DNA of 64,000 bases from Spirochaetota bacterium (GTDB lineage: Bacteria > Spirochaetota > Spirochaetia > Treponematales > UBA12059): the NCBI GenBank assembly GCA_022703505.1, contig JAKLDN010000001.1:155389-219388 (forward strand), written 5' to 3'. The translations under genes were made by a program, and so were the position numbers. Positions 17,269 to 26,507 of the stretch are shown here, one piece after another. The notes under the pieces are model-generated. The model saw only the letters and a program-made list of their open reading frames with translations. It searched no databases and was not told the DNA's origin. How positions within the stretch are numbered: position 1 is the first letter of the stretch; each line of letters starts with the position of its first letter.

Positions 17269-18378
17269 GTGCGTACGGTGAGATCTATTCTCATGGTTCT
17301 GCTCGCGCTCTCGTTGGTCGCGATGCCCGTCTTCGCCCAGAAGGACTACAAGATCGGCATCATGACCGGTACCGTTTCCCAGAACGAGGAAGAGTTCCGC
17401 AAGGCGGAGGCGGTCCGCAACGCCCTCGGAGCCAACCGCGTCGTCCTGGCCACGTATCCTGAACGCTTCATGCAGGAGCAGGAGACGACGATCTCCAACA
17501 TGATGGCCATGGCCAGCGACCCGAAGGTCAAGGCCATCGTCATGGTGCAGGCCGTACCCGGAGCCGCCGCCGCCATCGACCGCGTGAAGGCCGTCCGGCC
17601 GGACATCCTGTTCATCCTGGGCGTTCCCGCCGAGGACCCGGACATGATCGCCAAGAAGGCCGACATCGTCCTGCAGACGAACGACCTGGCCCGGGGCGAG
17701 CAGATCGCCCAGCAGGCCAAGAAGCTGGGAGCCAAGACCCTGGTCCACTACTCCTTCCCGCGCCACATGTCCTACGAGCACCTGTCCAAGCGCCGCACCC
17801 TCATGAAGGAAGCCGCCGAGAAGATCGGGCTCAAGTTCGTGGAGCAGGACGCTCCGGACCCCACCGGTGAGGGCGGAGTCCCGGCCACCCAGCAGTTCAT
17901 CATGGAAGACGTGCCCCGCAAGGTCGTCCAGTTCGGCAAGGATACGGCGTTCTTCGGGACCAACTGTTCCATGCAGGAGCCCCTGATCCGCCAGGTCGTG
18001 GCCCAGAAGGCCGTCTACCCGGTCCAGTGCTGCCCCTCCCCCTTCCACGCCCTCCCGGGCGCCCTGGGCATCGCGGTGCCCCCGGAGAAGAAGGCGGACG
18101 TGCCCTGGATCCTCTCCGAGGAAAAGTCCAAGATCAAGGCCGCCGGCATGAACGGGCGCATGTCCACCTGGCCGGTCCCCGTGAACATGATGTACATCGA
18201 GGCCGGCGTGAAGTACGCCCAGGCCTACGTGGAAGGCAAGACCAAGGGAAAGGCCAAGGTCGATCCGGCCCTGCTGACCAAGATCATGTCGGAGATCGCG
18301 GGCGGAAAGGTCGAGCTCACGAACTACAAGGACTACCCGAACTTCTTCATGTACCTCTCCGACTTCTACAACTTCTAA
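17269..18378 (+). CDS. DUF3798-family ABC substrate-binding protein
   Basis: 369 aa. Signal peptide about 1-23 (SILMVLLALSLVAMPVFA), then a periplasmic-binding-protein fold beginning KDYKIGIMTGTVSQNEEEFRKAE, characteristic of DUF3798 binding proteins. GTG start after an ideal AGGAGG. First gene of a binding protein/ATPase/permease/permease cassette and separated from the rest by an intrinsic terminator, the usual arrangement that makes the binding protein most abundant. Ligand unknown; the ATPase and permeases resemble ribose/nucleoside-type systems. Confidence 0.85.
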   Translation: MRTVRSILMVLLALSLVAMPVFAQKDYKIGIMTGTVSQNEEEFRKAEAVRNALGANRVVLATYPERFMQEQETTISNMMAMASDPKVKAIVMVQAVPGAAAAIDRVKAVRPDILFILGVPAEDPDMIAKKADIVLQTNDLARGEQIAQQAKKLGAKTLVHYSFPRHMSYEHLSKRRTLMKEAAEKIGLKFVEQDAPDPTGEGGVPATQQFIMEDVPRKVVQFGKDTAFFGTNCSMQEPLIRQVVAQKAVYPVQCCPSPFHALPGALGIAVPPEKKADVPWILSEEKSKIKAAGMNGRMSTWPVPVNMMYIEAGVKYAQAYVEGKTKGKAKVDPALLTKIMSEIAGGKVELTNYKDYPNFFMYLSDFYNF

Positions 18379-18400
18379 CCTAGGGCGGCAGAACCACCCG

Positions 18401-18436
18401 AAAGGCGGAGTCCGTTCCGGGGCTCCGCCTTTTTTT
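18401..18436 (+). terminator. Intrinsic terminator/attenuator after the binding-protein gene
   Basis: AAAGGCGGAG (18401-18410) pairs with CTCCGCCTTT (18423-18432), followed by a run of T to 18436. It lies between the binding protein and the ATPase gene of the same cassette, so partial termination would lower downstream expression. Confidence 0.85.
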
Positions 18437-18465
18437 GAACGCCGAGTCCCAAGGAAGGAGAGATC

Positions 18466-20052
18466 GTGTCGCAAACGGAAGAATTCGTCCTTCGGATGAA
18501 GGGCATTTCCAAGGAATACTACGGCACCAAGGTGCTCAAAGGCATCGACCTGGAGATCCGCCCGGGCGAGGTGCACGGGATCGTCGGGGAGAACGGGGCG
18601 GGCAAGAGCACCCTCATGAACATCCTATTCGGCATGACCGTGATCCACTCCACGGGGGGCTACCAGGGCGAGATCGAGATCGCCGGCGCCAAGGCCGACA
18701 TCAAGAGCCCCTTCGACGCGATGAAGCTCGGTATCGGCATGGTCCACCAGGAGTTCATGCTGATACCCGGCTACACCATCACCGAGAACATCAAGCTGAA
18801 CCGGGAGACCACCAAGGACAACCCGGTTTCCCGGGTCTTCGGCCCCAAGCTCAAGACCCTGGACATGGCCTCCATGGGCCGGGACGCCCGAAAGGCCCTG
18901 GACCACCTGGAAATGGGCATCGACGAGTGGGCCCGGGTGGCGGGCCTGCCCGTGGGGCACATGCAGTTCATCGAGATCGCCCGGGAGATCGACAAGAGCA
19001 ACATCAAGCTCCTGGTGTTCGACGAGCCCACGGCGGTGCTGGCGGAGTCCGAGGCGGACAACCTCCTGGCCGCGGTCCGCAAGCTCTCGGCCTCGGGGAT
19101 CGCCATCCTCTTCATCACCCACCGCCTGCACGAGATCATGGCCGTCTGCGACGGGATCACCGTCCTGCGGGACGGCAGCCTGGTCGCCCACAAGCGCCGG
19201 GAGGAGACGACGATCGAGGAGCTGGCCCGGCTCATGGTCGGCCGGTCGATCGGCGACATGATCCGGAATCCCGCCAAGTCCCTGCCGGACAGGAACGCCC
19301 TGGAAATCCGGAACCTCCGCGTCCAAATGCCCGGCGAGGCCGCCAAGGGCGTGGACCTGGACGTCAAGGACGGGGAGATCCTGGGGATCGGCGGATTGGC
19401 GGGTCAGGGCAAGATCGGCATCGCCAACGGCATCCTGGGACTCTACCCCGCGGAAGGGGAGGTCCGGTTCCACGGGGAGCCCCTGCCCCTGAACTCCACC
19501 CGAGAGGCCCTCAAGCGGGGCCTGGCCTTCCTTTCGGAGGACCGCCGGGGCGTGGGACTCCTCCTGGACATGAGCGTGGAGATGAACATCGCGGCCACGG
19601 CCGTGGAGATCCAGGGCAAGTTCCTGCGGCGCTTCGGGCCCTTCTCCCAAATCGACGGGAAGGCGGTCCGCGCCCATGCCCTGGAAACGATCAAGGCCCT
19701 GGACATCCGCTGCACCGGCCCCCTGCAGCCCGTGCGCAGGCTGAGCGGGGGCAACCAGCAGAAGGTCTGCATCGCCAAGGCCCTGGTCCTGGGTCCCAGG
19801 CTCCTCTTCGTGTCGGAGCCGACCCGGGGTATCGACATCGGCGCCAAACGGCTGGTCCTGGAAACCCTGGTGGACCTCAAGGAGCGGCTGGGGATGACCA
19901 TCGTCATCACCTCCAGCGAACTGGCGGAGCTCCGGTCGGTCTGCGATCGCATAGCGATCGTCCACGACGGCCGGATCGCGGGCATCCTGAACCCCGACGA
20001 CGACGACGCGGAATTCGGACTCATGATGGCAGGTGATTATGGAAAACGCTAA
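18466..20052 (+). CDS. Two-domain sugar/nucleoside-type ABC transporter ATPase
   Basis: 528 aa, GTG start after AAGGAGAG. First nucleotide-binding domain: Walker A GENGAGKST (about 43-51), Walker B LLVFDEPTAVL. Second domain: degenerate Walker A GGLAGQGKIG, signature LSGGNQQK, and Walker B LLFVSEPTRGIDIGA. This duplicated arrangement with one weak site is typical of RbsA/MglA/BMP-type importers. Its 3' end overlaps the first permease gene by 14 nt. Confidence 0.92.
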   Translation: MSQTEEFVLRMKGISKEYYGTKVLKGIDLEIRPGEVHGIVGENGAGKSTLMNILFGMTVIHSTGGYQGEIEIAGAKADIKSPFDAMKLGIGMVHQEFMLIPGYTITENIKLNRETTKDNPVSRVFGPKLKTLDMASMGRDARKALDHLEMGIDEWARVAGLPVGHMQFIEIAREIDKSNIKLLVFDEPTAVLAESEADNLLAAVRKLSASGIAILFITHRLHEIMAVCDGITVLRDGSLVAHKRREETTIEELARLMVGRSIGDMIRNPAKSLPDRNALEIRNLRVQMPGEAAKGVDLDVKDGEILGIGGLAGQGKIGIANGILGLYPAEGEVRFHGEPLPLNSTREALKRGLAFLSEDRRGVGLLLDMSVEMNIAATAVEIQGKFLRRFGPFSQIDGKAVRAHALETIKALDIRCTGPLQPVRRLSGGNQQKVCIAKALVLGPRLLFVSEPTRGIDIGAKRLVLETLVDLKERLGMTIVITSSELAELRSVCDRIAIVHDGRIAGILNPDDDDAEFGLMMAGDYGKR

Positions 20053-21112
20053 TGCTACGCCCTTCGCGCGGGCGCTGCGCGGTATCGGCGCGGGGTTGCG
20101 ATCCTTCGGCGCCCCGCGGATCATCATCATCGTCTTCCTGGTATCGCTCTGGATCACCTCGACCCTGCTGAAGATCCCGTTCCCCGCGGTCCTTTCAGAC
20201 TCCCTGGTGCGCCTGGGAATGAACGCCGTGCTGACCCTGGCCATGCTCCCCTCCATTCTGTCGGGAACGAGCCTGTACTTCGGGCTGCCCCTGGGGATCA
20301 TCTGCGGTCTCCTGGGCGGGGTCATGAGCATCGAGCTGGACCTGCGGGGCTTCGAGGCCTTCTTCGGGGCCGTGGCCATGTCCCTTCCCCTGGCCGTCCT
20401 GGTCGGCTGGGGCTACGGGTGGCTGCTGAACCGGGTCAAGGGCTCGGAGATGACCGTGGGAACCTACATCGGCTTCGGTTTCGTGTCCCTCATGTCCTTC
20501 GGTTGGGTCACCCTACCCTTCCACCATCCCGAGATGGCCTGGGCCATAGGCAAGGGAATCCGGGTGACCATCTCCCTGGAGGGACGGTTCAGCGGCGTGC
20601 TGAACAACCTTTGGTCCTTCGACATCCTCGGGGTAAGGGTCCCGACCGGCGCCCTTGCCTTCAGCGCCCTCTGCTGCCTCCTGGTGTGGCTCTTCTTCCG
20701 GTCCCGATCGGGGCTGGCGATGAAGTCCGCCGGGATGAGCCCCAAGTTCGCGGAGGCCTCGGGGATCAACGTGAACCGTATGCGGATCCGGGGGACCATC
20801 CTGTCCACGGTCCTGGGGGCCGTCGGCATCCTGGTCTACTCCCAGGGCTTCGGCTTCCTCCAGCTCTACCAGGCTCCCATGTACATGGGCTTCATCGCCG
20901 CGGCATCCATCCTGATCGGAGGCGCCACGCTGAAGACGGGCCGGATCAGCCACGTCATCATCGGCACCTTCCTGTTCCACTCCATCCTGGTCGTGGCCCT
21001 GCCGGTGGCGAACACCGTGTCTCAGCTGGGCAGCCTGGCCGAGATCTCCCGGAGCGTCGTCTCCAACGGGATCATCCTCTACGCCCTGGCGCAGAAAGGG
21101 GGAGCGGAATGA
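20039..21112 (+). CDS. ABC transporter permease 1 (ribose/BMP type)
   Basis: 357 aa, 8-10 membrane segments, with the permease core MAWAIGKGIRVTISLEG... and coupling residues (SAGMSPKFAEASGINVNRMRIRGTILS). A GTG at 20033 is too close to the AGG ribosome site; the ATG at 20039 is correctly spaced and is preferred. Its stop overlaps the start of permease 2 (ATGA). Confidence 0.88.
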   Translation: MENANATPFARALRGIGAGLRSFGAPRIIIIVFLVSLWITSTLLKIPFPAVLSDSLVRLGMNAVLTLAMLPSILSGTSLYFGLPLGIICGLLGGVMSIELDLRGFEAFFGAVAMSLPLAVLVGWGYGWLLNRVKGSEMTVGTYIGFGFVSLMSFGWVTLPFHHPEMAWAIGKGIRVTISLEGRFSGVLNNLWSFDILGVRVPTGALAFSALCCLLVWLFFRSRSGLAMKSAGMSPKFAEASGINVNRMRIRGTILSTVLGAVGILVYSQGFGFLQLYQAPMYMGFIAAASILIGGATLKTGRISHVIIGTFLFHSILVVALPVANTVSQLGSLAEISRSVVSNGIILYALAQKGGAE

Positions 21113-22398
21113 GCCACGACGCGAATCCGCACGGTACGGCCGGCACGAAGGGAGCCGTACGCCGCTTCTTCACGAACAACCTGGTGACCCTGGTATTCCT
21201 GTTCATCGGGATCGCGGGGCTCCGGGTCTCCGGGCTCGCCCTGCCCTTCTTCATCGTCGACATCGTCGACCGGGTGGCACGCAACGGGTTCCTGGTGCTC
21301 GCCCTGATCATCCCCGTGCTGGCGGGGCTGGGCTTGAACTTCGCCATCGTCCTGGGGGCCATGGCGGGACAGGCCACCATCATCTTCATGACCCACTGGG
21401 GCATCGGAGGAATCTGGGGGATCCTGCTCTGCATGGCGATATCCTTCCCCATAGCCCTGGCGCTGGGCGTCCTGACCGGGCGACTCCTGAACAAGGCCCG
21501 GGGCAAGGAGATGATCACCACCCTGATCCTGGGCTTCTTCGCCAACGGGATCTACCAGCTCGTCTTCCTGATCCTGGTGGGGACCCTGATCCCCATGAAG
21601 AACGAGACCCTCGTGCTCTCCTCGGGCGTGGGCATCCGGACGACCATCGACCTCACGGACGGCCTCAAGTTCGGGCTGGACGACCTTCTGCGCATCCCCC
21701 TGCCTTTGTTCGCGATCCTATGCGGGGCGGCCGTCCTGGGATCCTTCCCGGTGCGGAGCGTCCTCCGGAAACGGGCCTTGGCCGCGCGGGAGAAGACCCC
21801 CCTTCGGGACGGCGTCCTGGCCCTGACGGGCCTCTTCCTGGCGGGCTGGGGGATCAAGAACCTGGTCGTGGAATCCATGTACAGCTTCATCCGCGTGCCC
21901 GCGGGGACCTTCCTGGTGCTGGGCGCCCTTTGCCTGTTCATCCTCTTCTTCACCCGCACCAAGCTGGGCCAGGACATGCGCACCGTGGGACAGGATCGCC
22001 ACGTGGCCGAGGTCTCCGGGATCGACACGGACCGGATCCGCATCACCGCCATGGTCATGTCCACGGTCCTGGCGGCCTGGGGGCAGATCATCTTCCTCCA
22101 GAACCTGGGGACCTTCAGCACCTACGGCAGCCACGAGCAGGTGGGCATGTTCGCCATCGCGGCCCTCCTGATCGGCGGCGCCTCGGTGGCCAAGGCCACC
22201 ATCGGCCAGGCGGTGGTCGGACTCTTCCTCTTCCATACGATGTTCATCGTGTCTCCCCTGGCGGGCCGGGCCCTCTTCGGGGACGCCCAGCTGGGCGAGT
22301 ACTTCCGTTCCTTCGTGGCCTACGGGATCATCGGCCTGTCCCTGGCCCTGCACTCCTGGAAGAAGCACATGCAGCAGAAGCAGGGAGCCGGGGGATGA
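21109..22398 (+). CDS. ABC transporter permease 2 (ribose/BMP type)
   Basis: 429 aa, ATGA overlap with permease 1. About nine membrane segments, starting NNLVTLVFLFIGIAGL. Coupling segment TVGQDRHVAEVSGIDTDRIRIT parallels the one in permease 1, indicating an ancestral duplication. The two permeases form the heterodimeric channel of the DUF3798 cassette. Confidence 0.88.
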   Translation: MSHDANPHGTAGTKGAVRRFFTNNLVTLVFLFIGIAGLRVSGLALPFFIVDIVDRVARNGFLVLALIIPVLAGLGLNFAIVLGAMAGQATIIFMTHWGIGGIWGILLCMAISFPIALALGVLTGRLLNKARGKEMITTLILGFFANGIYQLVFLILVGTLIPMKNETLVLSSGVGIRTTIDLTDGLKFGLDDLLRIPLPLFAILCGAAVLGSFPVRSVLRKRALAAREKTPLRDGVLALTGLFLAGWGIKNLVVESMYSFIRVPAGTFLVLGALCLFILFFTRTKLGQDMRTVGQDRHVAEVSGIDTDRIRITAMVMSTVLAAWGQIIFLQNLGTFSTYGSHEQVGMFAIAALLIGGASVAKATIGQAVVGLFLFHTMFIVSPLAGRALFGDAQLGEYFRSFVAYGIIGLSLALHSWKKHMQQKQGAGG

Positions 22399-22410
22399 GG
22401 GAGGACGTCC

Positions 22411-23487
22411 TTGCGGGAGGCCGTCGGACGGCGGCGGCCTCCGTCTGGGGCTGGCTCGTCCCGGCGGTCGGAATATCCGAGACTTGCGGATTTCACGACG
22501 GTCTTCCTCAGCATACTCCTGGAGGCCTTTCCCTTCGTGCTCCTGGGAACCCTGATCAGCTCGGCCATCCACATCCTCGTGAGCGCCGAGACCATCGCGC
22601 GGATCCTGCCGCGCAGCCGGCTGGCGGGACTGCTAGCCGCCTCGGCGGCGGGATTCGCGTTTCCGATCTGCGAATGCGCCAACGTGCCGGTGACCCGGAG
22701 GCTCCTGGCCAAGGGGCTCCCGGCACCCCTCGCGGTCACCTTCCTCCTGGCGGTGGCCATCGTGAACCCCGTCGTCCTATTCTCCACCTGGGTGGCCTTC
22801 GGCGGGAACCTGGGGGTGGTCCTCCTGCGCGGCCTCTTGGGCATGGGCATCGCGGTGCTCACGGGCTGGATCGTCGGATCCCTGCCGGTCGGCCGTCAGC
22901 CCCTCCGGGACACCGCCCCGGGAGGCGCCGGGGAAGAACAGGGGTGGGAACACGGCCCGGATCACGGCCCGGGGTGCGACTGCGGCCATGATCATCCTCA
23001 CGATCACGACGCCGGACACGGGGGGAACCGCGGCGCGGACACGGGGCGGGCCGGGAGGCGGGGTGCCGCGGATGCCGCCCTCGAGATCCTGACCCATGCG
23101 GGTGCGGAGATCTATTCCGTGGGCCGCTACCTGATCCTGGGAGCCGCGGTCGCCGCGCTGATGCAGACGATCCTGCCCCGGGCGGCCCTGGTGGGCGTGG
23201 GAGCCGCTCCCCTCCTGTCCGTGGCAGCCCTCATGGTCCTGGCCTACCTGCTGTCCCTCTGCTCGGAGGCGGACGCCTTCATCGCGGCGACCTTCGCGGG
23301 ATACTTCACCCCCGGGGCCGTCCTGGCCTTCATGGTCTACGGACCCATGATGGACGTGAAGAACACCCTGATGCTCCTGGACGGATTCAAGCCCCGGTTC
23401 GTCGCGATCCTCCTCGCCCTGGTGACCGCGGCCTGCCTGGGGGCGGGGTTCCTCGTAAACCTGCTCGCGTCGGGAGGTGTCGGATGA
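22411..23487 (+). CDS. DUF318/UPF0718 family permease with His-rich loop
   Basis: 358 aa from a TTG with GGGAGG upstream. Eight or so membrane helices in two halves; diagnostic segments PICECANVPVTRRLLAKG and LSLCSEADAFIAATF. The central cytoplasmic or periplasmic loop (about 170-200) is rich in His, Asp and Cys (DHGPGCDCGHDHPHDHDAGH), a likely metal-binding patch. Coupled by ATGA overlap to a TIGR03943 protein, the standard partner of this family (Bacillus YcgR/YcgQ type, linked to metal homeostasis). It begins 12 nt after the ABC permease 2 stop. Confidence 0.82.
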   Translation: MREAVGRRRPPSGAGSSRRSEYPRLADFTTVFLSILLEAFPFVLLGTLISSAIHILVSAETIARILPRSRLAGLLAASAAGFAFPICECANVPVTRRLLAKGLPAPLAVTFLLAVAIVNPVVLFSTWVAFGGNLGVVLLRGLLGMGIAVLTGWIVGSLPVGRQPLRDTAPGGAGEEQGWEHGPDHGPGCDCGHDHPHDHDAGHGGNRGADTGRAGRRGAADAALEILTHAGAEIYSVGRYLILGAAVAALMQTILPRAALVGVGAAPLLSVAALMVLAYLLSLCSEADAFIAATFAGYFTPGAVLAFMVYGPMMDVKNTLMLLDGFKPRFVAILLALVTAACLGAGFLVNLLASGGVG

Positions 23488-24269
23488 AAAGGACGCGGAT
23501 CTCTCCGGGTGCCGCGGCCTGGGCCGCCATACTGCTGGCCTGGTCCCTGTGGATGCTGCGCCTGCTGGTCTCGGAGGATGTGCTCCTCTACGTCCATCCC
23601 AGGATGCGGGTCTTCGTTTGGTTCGCGGTCCTGGGGTTCCTGGTCCTGTCCGCGGTGACGGCCCGCAGCGCCCTGGGCGGCACGGTCGGGCGCGCCCCGA
23701 GGGCGGGGTACGCGTTGTTCCTGGTGCCCCTGACGCTCGCCGTCGCCGGAGGTCCGCGCGCCCTGGGTGCCGGGGCCGCGGAGAATCGCCTGCTGCGAGC
23801 GGCCGCGCCCGGAACTGCCCAATCCGCCGCCCCGGGCCGCACGGAAAGAACCCTGGACTCCATCCTCGCGTCCGCGGATCCCGGGACGGTCCTCTCCTTC
23901 GAGGACGACTTCCATTCGGCCATGGCGGCGGACATGGCGGCCGCCCCGGAGCGCTACGAGGGCCGCAGGCTCTCCCTGGTCGGCTTCGCGCACCGGGTAC
24001 CGGGCCTGCCCGCGGACCGGGTCTTCGTCACCCGGCTCCTGATCACCTGCTGCGCCGCGGACGCGGAACCGGTGGGTGTGCTCGCCTCCTGGCCGGGGGC
24101 AGCGGGACTCCGGGGCGGGGAATGGATGCGCGTGACGGGCACCGGGAAGCGGACGGCGTACAGGAACCCCTACACGGGCAAGGATTCCTTCGTGGCCATG
24201 GTGGAGGTGGACGAGGTCGTACCCGGGGAACAACCCGCGAGCGCCTATCTCTATCCGGGACAGTTCTGA
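23484..24269 (+). CDS. TIGR03943 family membrane protein
   Basis: 261 aa. Two or three N-terminal helices (AAWAAILLAWSLWMLRLL, MRVFVWFAVLGFLVLSAV, ALFLVPLTLAVAGG), then a soluble domain with YEGRRLSLVGFAHRVPGLPADRVFVTRLLITCCAADAEPVG, the conserved core of TIGR03943. It functions with the preceding DUF318 permease. Last plus-strand gene of this block; only 7 nt separate it from the convergent minus-strand operon, with no clear terminator between. Confidence 0.82.
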   Translation: MKRTRISPGAAAWAAILLAWSLWMLRLLVSEDVLLYVHPRMRVFVWFAVLGFLVLSAVTARSALGGTVGRAPRAGYALFLVPLTLAVAGGPRALGAGAAENRLLRAAAPGTAQSAAPGRTERTLDSILASADPGTVLSFEDDFHSAMAADMAAAPERYEGRRLSLVGFAHRVPGLPADRVFVTRLLITCCAADAEPVGVLASWPGAAGLRGGEWMRVTGTGKRTAYRNPYTGKDSFVAMVEVDEVVPGEQPASAYLYPGQF

Positions 24270-24276
24270 GGGCCCG

Positions 24277-24996
24277 TCAGTACCGCACCTCTACGTTCGG
24301 GCCCGTGATCCCCGGGAAGGCCCCCTTGTCCACGAGGACCTTGCGCTCCGGGTGGGTAATGATCCACTTGTTCCGCATGAAGAGGAGACGGGCCCGCGGA
24401 TCCCCGGCGGCGGCCCGTTTGGCCGCGGCGGCCTTCTCCTCCTCCGAGAGGATCTCGTTGGTGCCCCGGGGCAGAACCACCAGGCTCTTGAAGCCCCGGT
24501 CGGACAGTCGGCAGGGGGCCAGGTGCATCGTGCCCGGATGGATCTCCAGCGCCGTGCCTGCGGACAGGACCAGGCACCCCACGCGGTTCGACGGGTAGGC
24601 GGGTCCACCCGGGGAATCCCAGTCGATGTCCTCGACCCTGCCCAGGAGCAGGGCCAGGTCCGTGACGGCCACGAGGATCTCCGGGGAGGCGTGCCATTCC
24701 AGGCCGTTGAGGCGGGTGTTGGGCCCCGCGTTCCAGCCGACCTGGAGGGGATAGAACCCGAAGACCGGCCCGAAGGCCGCGGCTTCCGGGCGGGCTTCCA
24801 GGTCCGGGTCCGAGGCGGTGTAGGCGTTGGCCTCGAGGTTCGACGGGATGCGGGGGGCCGCGGCCTCCGCCAGGGCGGCCAGGCCCGGGAGCTCCGCGAT
24901 CCGGCCGTACCGGGCCAGCCGGGGATCCCCGGGGCCGAAGACGGCTAGTCCGGGGTTGAGCCGGGCTAATCGCTCCGCGACGGCCGGGCCCTCCAT
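24277..24996 (-). CDS. DUF4867 family protein (cupin-like; candidate sugar isomerase)
   Basis: 239 aa. Starts at ATG 24996, overlapping the SLC13 stop (ATGA), so it is the last gene of the nine-gene operon. Contains LEWHASPEILVAVTDLALLLG, a cupin-like run (SAGTALEIHPGTMHLAPC) and a C-terminal MRNKWIITHPE. DUF4867 proteins occur in carbohydrate operons but I know of no proven activity. In this sulfoquinovose context it may be the SQ/sulfofructose isomerase, a mutarotase or an accessory sugar-binding protein; the KduI-like protein at 32332-33087 is the competing candidate. Confidence 0.7.
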   Translation of the reverse strand: MEGPAVAERLARLNPGLAVFGPGDPRLARYGRIAELPGLAALAEAAAPRIPSNLEANAYTASDPDLEARPEAAAFGPVFGFYPLQVGWNAGPNTRLNGLEWHASPEILVAVTDLALLLGRVEDIDWDSPGGPAYPSNRVGCLVLSAGTALEIHPGTMHLAPCRLSDRGFKSLVVLPRGTNEILSEEEKAAAAKRAAAGDPRARLLFMRNKWIITHPERKVLVDKGAFPGITGPNVEVRY

Positions 24997-26498
24997 CAGA
25001 AGTCCCCCCGGATCCCGCCCACGACCAGGAAGGTGACGGCGATCACCAGGGAGGCCACGACGGTCAGGACCAGGCCCGCCTTGGCCATGTCCTTGATGCC
25101 GAAGTATCCGGCGTTGAAGGGGATCACGTTGGTCGGGGTGGAGGTCACCAGGATGAAGGCCAGGCTGGAGGTGAGCCCCGCGGCCAGGGTGATGGCCGAT
25201 ACGTTCAGGGACAGGGCCTTGCCCAGGCCGATGATCAGGGGGATGAGTATGGTGGCGGTCACGGTGTTCGAGGAGAACACCACCTTCAGGAGGCAGACCC
25301 CCAGGGTCACCAGGAAGAGCTGGGCGAAGAGGGGTACCGAGCCGATGCGGCCCAGGAGTATGACGGCCAGCCACTCCGCAGCCCCGGTCTTGTACAGGTA
25401 GGTCCCCATGGAAAGCCCCGACACGATGAGGAGGATCCCCGCCCAGTCCACGTCCCCCTCGACCTCCTTCCACTTCGTCCGGGACATCCCGGGCAGGAAG
25501 AAGAGGCAGGCCGCCAGGAGGGCGGGCAGGGAGATCTCGATGACCATCCCCAGGGGTTTCTGGAGGAGGGGGGTGAGGATCCAGATGAGGACCGTAAGGA
25601 CGAAGACCGCCAAGGTGAGCTTCTCCTCCCGGTTCATGGGGGGCATGTCCCGGAGCTCCTCGCGGAGCTTCTCCTTGGAGACCTTGAGCTTCCGCATCTC
25701 CGGGGGGAAGAAGGCCAAGAGGATCCCCCAGGCGGGACCCAGGATCAGGAGGGCCGAGGGGATCCCGTAGGCCATCCAGTCCAGGAAGGTCAGGTGGATG
25801 TCCGCCATGGAGGCCAGGAACTGCATGGCCACGGGGTTGGTGCCGGTTCCCGCTGGGGTGGCGATACCCCCGATCAGGGCTCCCCAGGCTACGGCGATCA
25901 TGAGCCCCTTGCCGAAGTTGCTCTTCATGGGCTCGGCCCCCTCCTCCCGGAGGATGGCCCGGGCCAGGGGCATGAGCATGGCCGCCACGGCCATGTCGGT
26001 GATCCACATGGACAGGAGGGTTCCCGCGATCAGGAATCCCAGAATGATGAGCCGGGTGTCGTTGCCCGTGACGGACAGGATGACCGTGGAGATCCGCTTG
26101 CCCAGGCCGCTCTTGGTGATGAAGGCGCCCAACAACAGGACCCCGATGAAGAACACGACGATGTCGTTCCCGAAGCCCGTGGAGATGATCTCCTTGTACT
26201 TGCCTACCTTGAGGAAGGTGAGGAGCCCCAGGGAGAGCATGCCCGTTATGTGGAAGGGAAGGGCCTCGGTCACCCAGAGGATCAGGCAGAAGGCCAGGAC
26301 CCCCAGGGCGGACATGGCCGCCTCGCCGCCCTGGACGGAGGCGGGGTAGGCGGGCTTGCCCGTGGCCGCGTCCACCGCCTTGGCGATGGTCTGGGCCAGG
26401 GAGGCCGGCGGGGGCAGGACCACCAGGGCCGCGCAGACCGCGGCGGCCAGGGCCAGGAAGAGGGCGTTGCGGAATGTCCTATCGGCTTCGATCTTCAT
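24996..26498 (-). CDS. SLC13/DASS-family anion transporter (candidate sulfoacetate exporter)
   Basis: 500 aa, 11-12 membrane segments. DASS features: ITDMAVAAMLMPLA, a first hairpin with ATPAGTGTNPVA, and a second SNTVTATILIPLI with the STPTNVIPFN segment. Family members move dicarboxylates, sulfate and organic anions with sodium. It sits 9 nt after the acyl-CoA synthetase subunit gene and is coupled to the DUF4867 gene. Inference: it exports the pathway end product sulfoacetate, a charged dianion; import of an organosulfonate is the alternative. Confidence 0.85.
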   Translation of the reverse strand: MKIEADRTFRNALFLALAAAVCAALVVLPPPASLAQTIAKAVDAATGKPAYPASVQGGEAAMSALGVLAFCLILWVTEALPFHITGMLSLGLLTFLKVGKYKEIISTGFGNDIVVFFIGVLLLGAFITKSGLGKRISTVILSVTGNDTRLIILGFLIAGTLLSMWITDMAVAAMLMPLARAILREEGAEPMKSNFGKGLMIAVAWGALIGGIATPAGTGTNPVAMQFLASMADIHLTFLDWMAYGIPSALLILGPAWGILLAFFPPEMRKLKVSKEKLREELRDMPPMNREEKLTLAVFVLTVLIWILTPLLQKPLGMVIEISLPALLAACLFFLPGMSRTKWKEVEGDVDWAGILLIVSGLSMGTYLYKTGAAEWLAVILLGRIGSVPLFAQLFLVTLGVCLLKVVFSSNTVTATILIPLIIGLGKALSLNVSAITLAAGLTSSLAFILVTSTPTNVIPFNAGYFGIKDMAKAGLVLTVVASLVIAVTFLVVGGIRGDF

Positions 26499-26507
26499 GT
26501 CGTCTCC

